This document shows positions 28,160-37,147 of a stretch of DNA of 64,000 nt, one piece after another; position 1 is the first letter of the stretch; every line of letters begins with the position of its first letter. Both the position numbers and the translations under genes were made by a program. The DNA is taken from NCBI RefSeq assembly GCF_002887595.1, contig NZ_PEBU01000014.1, forward strand, positions 91,963-155,962. The letters are read 5' to 3'. Source of the DNA: Bowmanella denitrificans (GTDB lineage Bacteria > Pseudomonadota > Gammaproteobacteria > Enterobacterales > Alteromonadaceae). Below the pieces are notes generated by a model. That model saw nothing but the letters and a program-made list of their open reading frames with translations. It was not told where the DNA came from and made no database searches.

Positions 28160-28769
28160 ACTCTCCGAATATGGGCAACTCCGGCGGTATATCAGCCTGT
28201 ACCGGTCGACCAGGCACTGCCAGTGCCCAAACTTTGCCAGCGACTCTGACGCGCACAGCGTCAGGCAAGCGGGCTTGTTGCGATGAAAAATCGTTTTGCC
28301 ATTGCGTGTCCAGCAGATAATCAAACACAGCATTGTCAGAAAAACGTTGTACGGTTACCGCTGAACCTGGTTGGCCCAATGCCTGCCACTGCAACAACCA
28401 GCCACTTTCTCCCGGCACAAGTTGCCAGACCATGGGCGCCGGTATGTGCAACGAATCATCGGGGCGAGCGGCGCTGACAAACTCAAATCGTTGTGATGTT
28501 CCAACCGCATTGGCCTTAAGCGGGTGATACATTAATGCCGCCCTGATACTCTGCTCAAACCAGTCGACGGGGAGGTTGGCACTGGACTGACTCAGGTCTT
28601 TGGCACCCAGTCGCTGAAAATTCTGCCAGGTGGATTGCAGGCCCTGTGCCAGTAAAGCCGTAGTCATAGACAGAATCACTAGCACCACCAGCATCTCAAT
28701 CAGGGTGAACCCCTGTCCCGAGCGACAAAGCAAATCAGCCCCCTCTGTTGTCTGCCTGGAGCGCATCAC
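28143..28769 (-). CDS. gspJ: Type II secretion minor pseudopilin GspJ
   Basis: A 208-residue protein with a type IV prepilin signal: a 19-residue leader ending GQG, then FTLIEMLVVLVILSMTTALLAQ with Glu5. The 190-residue globular part and the position between gspI and gspK identify it as GspJ. It overlaps gspI by four bases (ATGA) and gspK by 17. It forms the pseudopilus tip with GspI and GspK. Confidence 0.85.
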   Translation of the reverse strand: MMRSRQTTEGADLLCRSGQGFTLIEMLVVLVILSMTTALLAQGLQSTWQNFQRLGAKDLSQSSANLPVDWFEQSIRAALMYHPLKANAVGTSQRFEFVSAARPDDSLHIPAPMVWQLVPGESGWLLQWQALGQPGSAVTVQRFSDNAVFDYLLDTQWQNDFSSQQARLPDAVRVRVAGKVWALAVPGRPVQADIPPELPIFGEYDFGG

Positions 28770-29185
28770 TGACTTAGCCCTGGCAATTCGGCATACGCAG
28801 GATCACGCCATTGCTTAACGATTCTAGTGCTCATTCTGGAAAGGCTTTGGTCTTGGTATTTTACCTCGGCCTGAATTTCAAACAGCGTCACAATCCAGGC
28901 GGGCTGACGCCGGTACCTTTCCTGGTTAGACTGACGCAAAGGAATAGCCTGCCAATCCACCACATAGTCCCCTATCTGATATATTCCTGCCCGGGAAGCC
29001 TGCATATCCTCAAGTTCAAGGTAATGGGTAAATTGCTGAAACACCCCGGGTAACGCCAATGCGTGCTGGATACGAGAGGTCGCGGTGGCCGCTGAACCGA
29101 ACCACCCCCACACAGCACTAAAAACCAGCGACAACACCACCAGCGCAACCAGTGCTTCAAGTAAAGAAAAGCCTTTGCTATTCAA
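28766..29185 (-). CDS. gspI: Type II secretion minor pseudopilin GspI
   Basis: A 139-residue pseudopilin with the very short leader MNSKG and mature FSLLEALVALVVLSLVFSAVW (Glu5 present), as usual for GspI. The C-terminal domain (VTLFEIQAEVKYQDQSLSRMST) is short and beta-rich. The stop overlaps the gspJ start by four bases and the start overlaps gspH by eight. Confidence 0.85.
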   Translation of the reverse strand: MNSKGFSLLEALVALVVLSLVFSAVWGWFGSAATATSRIQHALALPGVFQQFTHYLELEDMQASRAGIYQIGDYVVDWQAIPLRQSNQERYRRQPAWIVTLFEIQAEVKYQDQSLSRMSTRIVKQWRDPAYAELPGLSQ

Positions 29186-29573
29186 CGCTTCGTGCTCTTA
29201 ACTCACAAAATGGTGGTAGCACATCAAACTGAAAACGACGTGGCCCTTGTACTATGGCAACGCGGCCGCCCAGGCAATAGCCGTTAGCCAGCACGGATAC
29301 CGGCTGTTCAATTTGCAATTCGACGTCAGGCATGGCCAGATCCTTAGCGCTGTGAATTGATAAGCTCTGCCTTTGCTGGCTGGCCTGTATTGGCAACAAC
29401 AACAGCCGGGAAGCCAGCTCTGCGCGTTCGGTGGCTGCCTGGCGGGACGCCATCCAGGCTTCCAGCCCAGGCGCGGCAACGGCTGATATTAACCCCAGCA
29501 ACACCAGGGTAACCAGCAGTTCCACCATAGTGAAACCTTGCTTAGTTAACCGGGAAATAGCCAATCTCGGCAT
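29178..29573 (-). CDS. gspH: Type II secretion minor pseudopilin GspH
   Basis: A 131-residue pseudopilin: leader MPRLAISRLTKQG, then FTMVELLVTLVLLGLISAVAAP. The rest is a compact domain, slightly short for GspH (usually about 160-190). It starts inside the last 32 bases of gspG, so translation of the two is coupled. It joins the pseudopilus body to the tip. Confidence 0.82.
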   Translation of the reverse strand: MPRLAISRLTKQGFTMVELLVTLVLLGLISAVAAPGLEAWMASRQAATERAELASRLLLLPIQASQQRQSLSIHSAKDLAMPDVELQIEQPVSVLANGYCLGGRVAIVQGPRRFQFDVLPPFCELRARSVE

Positions 29574-29961
29574 TTATGCCATCTCCGCCTTCAACGCCGT
29601 CAGCGCCAAGACTATAAAGGTAGTATCCCTGCTCTGCCCCGCTGTCCAATCGATATTGGTAGGGTTTGTCCCAGGGATCCAGGGGGACAGCTTCGTCAAG
29701 ATAAGGACCAGCCCAATAGTTTTGCGCATCGCCAGGCGCGCTGCGTAAATCGTCCAGCTTTGCAGGGTAACGCCCCACATCCAGACGATACGTCTGCAAT
29801 GCCATTTTCAGCATTTTTACCTGGGTTTCGGCGGTGCGAACTTTAGAGCTATCAACCTTGCCAAAAAATTGCGGACCAACCAGTCCCGCCAGCAATCCAA
29901 GAATAACCAGCACCACCAACAGCTCGATCATGGTGAAACCACGCTGTTTATTGTTTTTCAT
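29542..29961 (-). CDS. gspG: Type II secretion major pseudopilin GspG
   Basis: A 139-residue protein of typical GspG length. The leader MKNNKQRG precedes FTMIELLVVLVILGLLAGLVGPQ. Diagnostic GspG elements follow: VKMLKMALQTYRLDVGRYP, YLDEAVPLDPWDKPYQYR and a C-terminal YSLGADGVEGGDGIN calcium-binding-type loop. It polymerises into the pseudopilus that pushes substrate through the secretin. It lies 15 bases from gspF. Confidence 0.95.
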   Translation of the reverse strand: MKNNKQRGFTMIELLVVLVILGLLAGLVGPQFFGKVDSSKVRTAETQVKMLKMALQTYRLDVGRYPAKLDDLRSAPGDAQNYWAGPYLDEAVPLDPWDKPYQYRLDSGAEQGYYLYSLGADGVEGGDGINAEIGYFPVN

Positions 29962-29976
29962 TTGTACTCCCAGTAT

Positions 29977-31167
29977 TTAAATTGCAATATCAGTTGAGGC
30001 CGTAATCGCCAAAACTATGCCAAGAATCATCACGCCAATTAACAGACCGACAATCAGAATAGCGACAGGTTCCATCAACGTCAGCACCTGCTTCATACGC
30101 CGTTTACATGAACTATCATGCAATTGTGCAACGGCCCTTAGCATTTGCGCCAGTTGTCCGGTCTTATCTCCGACAGATACCAGGTTTAGTGAAGTGCCTG
30201 GAACCAGACGTGACCTTTCCAGGGCGTCAGTGAAACTGATGCCATCCTCCACATCTTTGATCATGGCCTCTGCCCGTCTGCGCCTGCGGCTAAAGTTGCA
30301 CGATGCAGCAGAAAGACGTAACGCCGTTATTAAACTAACCTTCGCCATCAGCATTGCGGAACATAATGATGCCCAGCGTGCAGCGTCCTGCTCAGCCAGC
30401 CAGGGGCCAATTACAGGGGTTTCGACCAGCAAGTCCATTATCTTACGCCGCACGCCAGCATTGGCAAAGATCCCGCTCCCAAGCAGCAGTATGGCTATGA
30501 TCACAGCCAAAATAATACCTGGCGATTCATTCGCATAGCGCCCGGCTGAGAGCACCAGAAAAGCCAGCGCAGGCAGCTCTTTGCCAGCATCAAGCATATG
30601 GCTGAATTTCGGTACAACAGCAAAGAAAATAATCAGCATAGCCCCGATGCCTGATGCAATTAACACCATAGGATAAGTCAGTGCGCTTTTAATATCGCCA
30701 CGCACAGCCTGATCGTAATTCATTTGCTCAGAGGCATTTGTAAGGGCCTGGGCCAGTTGGCCACCAACCTCACCGGCACTCACCAGGTGTGCTACATAAT
30801 CAGGAAAAGGCAGTGTCGACTGCTTAATAGCCGCAGAAAAACTCTCCCCGCCCTCTATTCTACTGGCAATGGCCATAAATCCTTTAGCCAGATTGGGGTG
30901 TTCATCGTTCTGAGCCAGCGCCCTGACCGCATCAATCAGTGCAACCCCCGAAACTGTCAGTGTCGCCAGTTCCTGCAGTGGAAGCACAAGATCGGCAGTT
31001 TTGACCTTACGGCCACGCTTTTTGGACGGCACAAATGCTTCCACCTCGAAAGCATCAATACGTTTTTCTGCAAGTTGCCTGACGCCTTCTGCCTGACTGA
31101 CAGCTTCAATATCGCCTTCAACTCTTTGGCCTGTTGTTCGGTCTATGCCCCGGAAGTGAAACTTCAT
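29977..31167 (-). CDS. gspF: Type II secretion inner-membrane platform protein GspF
   Basis: A 396-residue protein with two T2SSF domains (GGESFSAAIKQ...VAHLVSAGEVGGQLAQAL and DGISFTDALERS...LNLVSVGDKTGQLAQML) and three membrane spans (about 165-190, 220-240 and the C-terminal PVAILIVGLLIGVMILGIVLA). GspF is the polytopic platform contacting the GspE ATPase. Its ATG overlaps the gspE stop by four bases. Confidence 0.93.
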   Translation of the reverse strand: MKFHFRGIDRTTGQRVEGDIEAVSQAEGVRQLAEKRIDAFEVEAFVPSKKRGRKVKTADLVLPLQELATLTVSGVALIDAVRALAQNDEHPNLAKGFMAIASRIEGGESFSAAIKQSTLPFPDYVAHLVSAGEVGGQLAQALTNASEQMNYDQAVRGDIKSALTYPMVLIASGIGAMLIIFFAVVPKFSHMLDAGKELPALAFLVLSAGRYANESPGIILAVIIAILLLGSGIFANAGVRRKIMDLLVETPVIGPWLAEQDAARWASLCSAMLMAKVSLITALRLSAASCNFSRRRRRAEAMIKDVEDGISFTDALERSRLVPGTSLNLVSVGDKTGQLAQMLRAVAQLHDSSCKRRMKQVLTLMEPVAILIVGLLIGVMILGIVLAITASTDIAI

Positions 31168-32879
31168 GTATCCGCATCATCCATACTGCATACCCGTAAA
31201 ACTTCTTCAACGCTGGTGATTCCTCTTGAAGCTTTCAGTAACCCATCTTCCAGCAACGAGCGATTTCCAGAGCGGCGCGCCAACTCACGAATATCATTTA
31301 CCGGAGCACCACGGGTAATAAGTTCTCGCATAGCAGGGGTAACAGGAACCAGTTCATAAACACCAACTCGCCCACGGTATCCACGGCCCTGACAGGCTTT
31401 ACACCCCACAGGTTTGCGCCAATCCCCTCCGGCCGCCTCAGTGGCGAGAAAAGTCGGTGGCTCGGTCGGCTCAGCACAGCTTGCACACAGTTTGCGTACC
31501 AAACGCTGCGCCTGGACGCCCTGAATAGTGGCAGCCACTAAGTAAGGTTCAACGCCGATATCAGCCAACCGGGGGAAAACCGAGCAGGCATCATTGGTGT
31601 GCAAGGTAGACAAGACCAAGTGGCCGGTCAGCGACGATTGAATAGCAATGTCAGCCGTTTCTTTATCACGAATCTCCCCCACCATGATCACATCGGGGTC
31701 CTGACGCAAAAACGTTCTCAGTGCTTTGGCAAAAGTGTAACCGATATCCGGCCGGGCCTGAACCTGGGTAATACCCTCAACCTGATATTCAACCGGATCT
31801 TCAACGGTGACGATCTTCTCCTGCCCGGTACGAATATCCGCCAGCAAACCATACAGCGTGGTGGATTTACCCGAGCCGGTGGGCCCGGTCACCAACACAA
31901 TACCATTACTCAGGCTCCCCCACTGACGAATCAACTCGAGATGGTCTGCTTCAAAACCAAGATTGTCGAGTGTGAGCTCGTCTCTTTTCTTAGGGAGTAA
32001 ACGCATGACAATGGATTCACCATGCACATCTGGCGCAGACGACACCCTGACATCAAATTCCCTCTTTGCCATTCTGGTTGAGAATCGGCCATCCTGAGGT
32101 AAACGGCGCTCTGCAATATCCAGTTGCGCCATGAGTTTGATACGTGAAGCAATGGCAGCAAAGCGTCCCATCGGCTGTTGCATAAACTCCACCATACGGC
32201 CATCGACCCTGAATCTGACCAGCATAGACTGCGCCCCCGCCTCAATATGAATATCAGAGGCTTCAGCTTGAATGGCTCGCTCCAGAATGCTATTGACTAA
32301 ATTGATCACCGGCGCTTCTTCTGCCAGCGCCATCACATCAGTATTGTTGCGACCAAATAGCTCTGAAACAGCACGTTCACGACTAACATCATCGGCTATG
32401 CTGGCAGCCATAGCGGGTGTCAGCAAATGCACAGCCATTTCTTCCTCACCCGCAACATGCTGAATCACGCCAAGCGCGAAACGATCGGTCGGGTCGACAC
32501 AATAAATCTGCAACAGGTCGTCTTGCTGACTAACAAACACATTCTGATCGAGACACCAATCTATGCTCAGTCCCAAACGCTGGCACTGTGTCAATATTTG
32601 ATGGGCGGGTGGACAAAGCGCGACACTGGCAACCAACGGCCATTGAATAACCGTTGCCATGGCTTCCCACAGTGAATCTTCGCCTCCCATACCGAGCCGC
32701 GATGCAGCCTCAATAAAAGAGCATTTTAGTTCCGCGGCACTATTTTGCACCAGGGTCACCTGTTCGTCGCCAAGCACGCCCTGCTGAACCAAATGGGTAG
32801 ACAAGCCAGTATCCAGTTGACTGGAATCTATGTAGATATGGGCAGCCAAAATCCTGCATGCCTCCTGAGTCTTTGTCAC
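31164..32879 (-). CDS. gspE: Type II secretion ATPase GspE
   Basis: A 571-residue cytoplasmic secretion ATPase. An N-terminal GspE domain precedes the core with Walker A (VTGPTGSGKSTTLYG), Asp box (EKIVTVEDPVEYQ), Walker B (DPDVIMVGEIRDKETA) and His box (GHLVLSTLHTNDA). The tetra-cysteine zinc element of GspE/PilB is present (C-x2-C at CASC, C-x2-C at CKAC). It starts with GTG at 32879 and no clear ribosome-binding site is seen. It is the first gene of the minus-strand operon and diverges from gspL. Confidence 0.95.
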   Translation of the reverse strand: MTKTQEACRILAAHIYIDSSQLDTGLSTHLVQQGVLGDEQVTLVQNSAAELKCSFIEAASRLGMGGEDSLWEAMATVIQWPLVASVALCPPAHQILTQCQRLGLSIDWCLDQNVFVSQQDDLLQIYCVDPTDRFALGVIQHVAGEEEMAVHLLTPAMAASIADDVSRERAVSELFGRNNTDVMALAEEAPVINLVNSILERAIQAEASDIHIEAGAQSMLVRFRVDGRMVEFMQQPMGRFAAIASRIKLMAQLDIAERRLPQDGRFSTRMAKREFDVRVSSAPDVHGESIVMRLLPKKRDELTLDNLGFEADHLELIRQWGSLSNGIVLVTGPTGSGKSTTLYGLLADIRTGQEKIVTVEDPVEYQVEGITQVQARPDIGYTFAKALRTFLRQDPDVIMVGEIRDKETADIAIQSSLTGHLVLSTLHTNDACSVFPRLADIGVEPYLVAATIQGVQAQRLVRKLCASCAEPTEPPTFLATEAAGGDWRKPVGCKACQGRGYRGRVGVYELVPVTPAMRELITRGAPVNDIRELARRSGNRSLLEDGLLKASRGITSVEEVLRVCSMDDADT

Positions 32880-32885
32880 TTTGCT

Positions 32886-32941
32886 GGCAACTGAGTTGCC
32901 ATTAAGAAGCGATTAACCTATTGACCTAATTCGCGTATATT
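32886..32941 (+). promoter_or_regulatory. Divergent gspE/gspL control region: palindrome plus candidate promoter
   Basis: A perfect 6-base inverted repeat with a 3-base loop, GGCAAC-TGA-GTTGCC (32886-32900), sits seven bases before gspE. Downstream, TTAACC (32913-32918), 17 bases, TATATT (32936-32941) is a possible plus-strand -35/-10 pair for gspL. The palindrome could be an operator or an RNA hairpin. Both are read by eye only. Confidence 0.35.
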
Positions 32942-32986
32942 ACACCACTGACGTTTTGGAAATGAAGTGAATTTAGATTGCACAGC

Positions 32987-33901
32987 ATGCCCTTTGAAAC
33001 ATTTAACACACAACTGAATAAGATGATAACCGGGTTGGAACGCTGGCTATGGCCCTCCCGTCGGCAGGGCGACTGTAACGTTAAAACCTTGTTTATATAT
33101 AAAGAAGTACCAAAACAGCTCAAAAGCCACGAAGTTGATGCCTGGGTGGCATTGCAAATTAAAACCCAATGCCCCTTTGTAAACGGTTATCACTTTAGCT
33201 ACATGAGTGCTCAGGGATTGCACCTGTGGTTTTCAGCGACAGCCTTCAATGGCCCTCCTGAAACAGCCATGCAATCACCTTTGTCAGACGGCTCACATCT
33301 GGTCAAAGGGGCTACTTTTTACTACGCACAACACTGGGTTAAAGGAAACATGATAAGTTGTGAGATTGTCAGCGAAGGCAATTCCGGTGCGGTTTTACTA
33401 GATGATCAACAACCATGGGCAATGGAGTCAAAGATACGCCGCAGTCTGACAACGCCACTGGGGTGGTTCTGGTGTTTCAGCGCTTTACTGCTCTGCATAC
33501 TGACTTGGTATGGTGTCGGCATGCTGACTCTGGCCTTGCAGGAAAAAAGCCTGCAGGCTGAAACGCAAACCCTGTCTGACCAGGTTGGTGATAAGTTACA
33601 GAAACAGAGCCAATTGCAAAGCCAGCAATTGCAGGTAGATTTTATTGAAAACTGGCTACTGCAATATGGACAGTTGCCCGAGAGCCTGGGAATGGTAGCT
33701 GATAAAGTCAATCAGCAAGGAGCCTGGCAGGTACGACAGATAAATTGGCAGAATGCCACTCTGGAGCTCGAACTTAGTGCCGAGAATCTCGATATTGCCA
33801 GCCTTGTCAGTGAAATTGAAACCTTACCTTTTATGCAGCGGGTGAGTATCCGCCCTTTCACTGCTGGCGGTGCCTGGATTATTGAGGCGAAGTCAAAATG
33901 A
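32987..33901 (+). CDS. gspL: Type II secretion assembly protein GspL-like (short)
   Basis: About 304 residues from ATG 32987 (a TTG three codons earlier is possible). A cytoplasmic part of about 160 residues leads to one membrane span (WFWCFSALLLCILTWYGVGML), a coiled coil (LQAETQTLSDQVGDKLQKQSQ) and a periplasmic ferredoxin-like domain. That is the GspL/XpsL plan, but the cytoplasmic domain is clearly shorter than the usual actin-like one. GspL links the GspE ATPase to GspM. Identity rests on topology and on overlap by four bases with gspM. Confidence 0.65.
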   Translation: MPFETFNTQLNKMITGLERWLWPSRRQGDCNVKTLFIYKEVPKQLKSHEVDAWVALQIKTQCPFVNGYHFSYMSAQGLHLWFSATAFNGPPETAMQSPLSDGSHLVKGATFYYAQHWVKGNMISCEIVSEGNSGAVLLDDQQPWAMESKIRRSLTTPLGWFWCFSALLLCILTWYGVGMLTLALQEKSLQAETQTLSDQVGDKLQKQSQLQSQQLQVDFIENWLLQYGQLPESLGMVADKVNQQGAWQVRQINWQNATLELELSAENLDIASLVSEIETLPFMQRVSIRPFTAGGAWIIEAKSK

Positions 33902-34479
33902 CCAGCACAAAGAACGAACTATCCACAAAGCTGGCTAAGGAGCTGCATAACAATCCACGACTGCAATGGTTGCTCCTGGCCGTCGCAGTTATCATTGCAT
34001 TGTCACTCATTAAGAGCATGGTCGATAGTCTCGCTGAGCAGAGAGGACAGATCCAGGGCCAGCTCAATTTATTGGCCAGGCTGCAACATAGTGCAAGCAG
34101 TGAAACGGATCCTGAACAGAGCCAACGCCTGGCAGCACGGCTTAGTGAACTGCATGACCGTTTGCCTGTTGCACCGTCTGCCAGCGTGGCGGAGGCCAAA
34201 GCGTTAGCTGAGGTAGAAAGCAGTATCGGTTCGATGCTGGGGCGAAAGCGTTTGAGTCTGATCGGGTCTGAACCGCTAACCGTCGGACAACAAACCTATT
34301 GGTCAGTACGGGTGGATATTGCCGGACAGTTACCAGGGCCTGATTATATAAGGCTTTTGTCAATGTTTGACAATACTTCAGGTTACCGACGAATCGCTTC
34401 TTTGCAGTATTCCCCTAAAACCTCAGACAGTCTCAGTCTGGTGGTTGATCTGCTATACAGGCAGGCAGGCAATGAATAA
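33898..34479 (+). CDS. gspM: Type II secretion assembly protein GspM-like
   Basis: A 193-residue protein: short cytoplasmic tail, one membrane span (LQWLLLAVAVIIALSLI), coiled coil (SLAEQRGQIQGQLNLLARLQ) and a periplasmic ferredoxin-like domain. This is the GspM/XpsM plan and size. Its ATG overlaps the gspL stop (ATGA), and its end overlaps the next gene by eight bases. It partners GspL in the inner-membrane platform. Confidence 0.72.
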   Translation: MTSTKNELSTKLAKELHNNPRLQWLLLAVAVIIALSLIKSMVDSLAEQRGQIQGQLNLLARLQHSASSETDPEQSQRLAARLSELHDRLPVAPSASVAEAKALAEVESSIGSMLGRKRLSLIGSEPLTVGQQTYWSVRVDIAGQLPGPDYIRLLSMFDNTSGYRRIASLQYSPKTSDSLSLVVDLLYRQAGNE

Positions 34480-34951
34480 GCGTTTATTAACTACCGCAAT
34501 GGCAGTGCTTTTTGGTTCAGGTCTGCTGGGTGCTCTGCAGGGATTTCAGCAACCGGAATGGAAACAACCAGGCCAACATGCCGTGGACACCAATGCCCCA
34601 CACTACCTTGACTATGCTTGGCAGCAAGCAATATCCAGCATTCCGCAATTTTCCCCCCCTGAAGCTGAGAAACCCGCTCAACAGGAAGAACATCCACTTC
34701 AAGCCGTTACTATCGAAGATAGCCTGCTGATAGCGCTGGTAACAGACAACCCCAGTTCCATACTAATACAAGCTCCCGACAGTTCTAACCCGCAAAGCTT
34801 GCAATTGGGTGAAAGCTGGCTTGCAGACTGGGTTTTACACGAAATAGGCAAAGACTTTGTTGTCTGGCACAATACTGCGTCAGACCAGTTTTATACTCAA
34901 TTCTTATTCGGCGTTCCAACAGAGGCGAACGTAGAAAGCAACAATAGTTAG
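34472..34951 (+). CDS. Minimal GspC/XpsN-like type II secretion protein
   Basis: The longer open frame starts inside gspM; ATG 34472 (MNKRLLTTAMAVLFGSG) is the likely start, giving 160 residues. An N-terminal membrane anchor and a Pro/Gln-rich linker lead to a small beta domain (SLLIALVTDNPSSILIQ...LQLGESWLADWVLHEIGKDFVVWH) that resembles the homology-region domain of GspC, which docks on the secretin. There is no PDZ domain. In Xanthomonas the gene between xpsM and xpsD is xpsN, which plays the GspC role. The assignment is by position and pattern. Confidence 0.65.
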   Translation: MNKRLLTTAMAVLFGSGLLGALQGFQQPEWKQPGQHAVDTNAPHYLDYAWQQAISSIPQFSPPEAEKPAQQEEHPLQAVTIEDSLLIALVTDNPSSILIQAPDSSNPQSLQLGESWLADWVLHEIGKDFVVWHNTASDQFYTQFLFGVPTEANVESNNS

Positions 34952-34968
34952 CGGAAGTGCATCACTTT

Positions 34969-37080
34969 ATGTTTAAGAACAGCTATAACCTATCGCGCAT
35001 TTACCATGCATTTCTAATTGCCGCAGTGTGCAGCAGCCTGGCCAGTTGCAGTAGCTTCAAAGGGCCTGCATACCAAGTTGCTGAGCAGGACAATGAGATA
35101 TTCACGAAGCCGATGCGTGAGCCCAAAGCGTTACCGCAGGATCCCAGCTCAACTCTGAGTCAATCCTCTGAATCTGCCAGCAAGGGAATGAGTGTTAAGG
35201 CGGCGCCCAGGTTGAATGTCGATGAGGCTCAGGAACAAGCCCAGGAAGCGGTTGTTCCAGGCCTTAGTGACCAACAGATCAGCCGACTGGCCTTTAACAA
35301 TATGCCAGTGGGAAGCTTTATTAATGAAGTTTTTGCCAACCAACTGGGCCTTAACTTTGTTATTGAGCCAAGCGTAAAAAACGCACCAGACCTGGTAACC
35401 ATGCGCATTACTTCCAGTATCAGTCAGAAAGAACTGTACCGGCTTGCCATTGCAACCCTGAGATCTTACGGCATATTTACCTATATGAAGGAAAGTGCGC
35501 TGGTATTTGATTTTTCCGCCAATGCCAGTGCAACAGAAACACCCCTGCTGGTCAGTGGTCGCGCCTTACCGGAAGTCCCGGCCACTACCAGGCCGGTCTT
35601 CTACGTACATCCCCTTATCGCAACAACCACGCCAATGGTCAGAAGCTGGATAACACAAATGTTTTCCCAGGCAGAATTGGATATCAAAGAAGATCCAATC
35701 CGTAATGCTCTGATACTGCAAGGAAATCGACGCACAGTTGAGCAGGCTCTGGCAGCGGTACAGTTGTTAGATCGCCCCAGCATGGATGGAATGTACAGCC
35801 GGGTTGTGCGACCAGACATTTCGAGTCCAAGCGATTTAGCTAAAAATCTGGAAAAAGTATTGTCTGCTCAGGGATATGCCGTACGAATTGGCGAAGGCAA
35901 TACAGCCATTCGCCTGCTGCCACTGGACTCGACAGGACAACTTGTCATATTTGCGCGCAACTCTGCTACCTTGACACATATACTGGAATGGGCAAAAACG
36001 CTGGAAACTGAGCAGTATAATGTGGTTGAGAACGGGCTTTTCAGCTATCAGGTGCAAAGTACCCAGGCCGAGCATATTGTTAAGGTGCTAAACGGTTTAG
36101 GCGTGGCCAATTACAGTGCTCCGGTCAAGGATGAACAAAGCAGCACGTCAACAACTTCCCAAGGTGCCAACAATACCAGGGTCACTCGAACGTCAAACGA
36201 ACAGGCCCGCGGACAGTACGCAGTAGACGAACACCTAAACACCATATTGTTTAGCGGCAGTGGCAAGGACTGGCTAAAGACATTACCGATAATTAAGAGC
36301 CTGGATAAACCAGCCCCTTCGGTGATGGTGGAAATTATACTGGCAGAAGTGGCACTGGATGATACGGAAAACAGCGGTATTGATTGGATCAGAAAAGCAG
36401 CCAACGCATCGGCTAGCGGAAACCCCAATACCCTGATAGACATTAACGAAACAGGTTTAAACCTTACCCTTAATAGTGCTGGCATAACCAGAGCCGTGCT
36501 AAGTGCATTTTATAAGAACCAGAATACAACCATTCGAGCCAGGCCCCGTATTATGGTTAAGAGTGGTGGGGAAGCCACCATAGAGGTGGGCGATGAAATT
36601 CCGGTGCTTACCTCCAACAGCCAATCGACTACCAATAGCGATGCGCCAGTAATTCAAAATATATCGTACCGCGACACTGGTATTCTAATGGAAGTAAAAC
36701 CTACTGTTCATGCCTCAGGCTATGTGGATATTGAAATTAGTCAGGAGCTTAGCGAAGCCTTGGGCAATGCCACCAGCGAGATAGATTCGCCTACGGTATC
36801 TAAGAGACGTATTCAAACAACGGTTTCGCTGCGCGACGGTGGCTCAGTGTTACTCGGTGGGCTGATTCGCTCAACCTCAACGGTTACTGATACTGGGGTG
36901 CCTATGCTTGGCAAGTTGCCATTACTGGGCAAACTGTTTCGCAATGATAACGAAGAACGTAAACGTACCGAACTTATGATTATGGTCATCCCTTACGTAC
37001 TGAGCACGCCACACGAAGCCGAAGCTCTTACTGACGAGCTACAACGGGCCAGAATGGACGATTTATCCAAGAACAATTAA
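34969..37080 (+). CDS. gspD: Type II secretion outer-membrane secretin GspD
   Basis: About 703 residues from ATG 34969; GTG 34957 is possible but would leave no spacing to the GGAAG site. A lipobox-like signal (AVCSSLASC) suggests a self-piloting lipoprotein secretin like XpsD. N0/N1/N2-type domains follow (FNNMPVGSFINEVFANQLGLNFVI; VYVHPLIATTTPMVRSWITQMF; ALILQGNRRTVEQALAAVQLLD). The beta-barrel secretin domain holds PSVMVEIILAEVAL, GDEIPVLTS and the signature GGSVLLGGLIRSTSTVTDTGVPMLGKLPLLGKLF. It forms the outer-membrane channel and ends the operon. Confidence 0.95.
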   Translation: MFKNSYNLSRIYHAFLIAAVCSSLASCSSFKGPAYQVAEQDNEIFTKPMREPKALPQDPSSTLSQSSESASKGMSVKAAPRLNVDEAQEQAQEAVVPGLSDQQISRLAFNNMPVGSFINEVFANQLGLNFVIEPSVKNAPDLVTMRITSSISQKELYRLAIATLRSYGIFTYMKESALVFDFSANASATETPLLVSGRALPEVPATTRPVFYVHPLIATTTPMVRSWITQMFSQAELDIKEDPIRNALILQGNRRTVEQALAAVQLLDRPSMDGMYSRVVRPDISSPSDLAKNLEKVLSAQGYAVRIGEGNTAIRLLPLDSTGQLVIFARNSATLTHILEWAKTLETEQYNVVENGLFSYQVQSTQAEHIVKVLNGLGVANYSAPVKDEQSSTSTTSQGANNTRVTRTSNEQARGQYAVDEHLNTILFSGSGKDWLKTLPIIKSLDKPAPSVMVEIILAEVALDDTENSGIDWIRKAANASASGNPNTLIDINETGLNLTLNSAGITRAVLSAFYKNQNTTIRARPRIMVKSGGEATIEVGDEIPVLTSNSQSTTNSDAPVIQNISYRDTGILMEVKPTVHASGYVDIEISQELSEALGNATSEIDSPTVSKRRIQTTVSLRDGGSVLLGGLIRSTSTVTDTGVPMLGKLPLLGKLFRNDNEERKRTELMIMVIPYVLSTPHEAEALTDELQRARMDDLSKNN

Positions 37081-37147
37081 TAAATACCGGGTTACGCTCA
37101 CTCCAGGTTGTGTAACCCAACTTGATGTTGCCTGTATGGAGAGTAGT

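Noticed and set aside
27212..37080. MSHA pilus locus instead of type II secretion
   Set aside because: The order L-M-C-D recalls mshI-J-K-L, but GspG with its PLDPWDKPYQYR motif, GspH/I/J/K set and single GspE/GspF are diagnostic of type II secretion.
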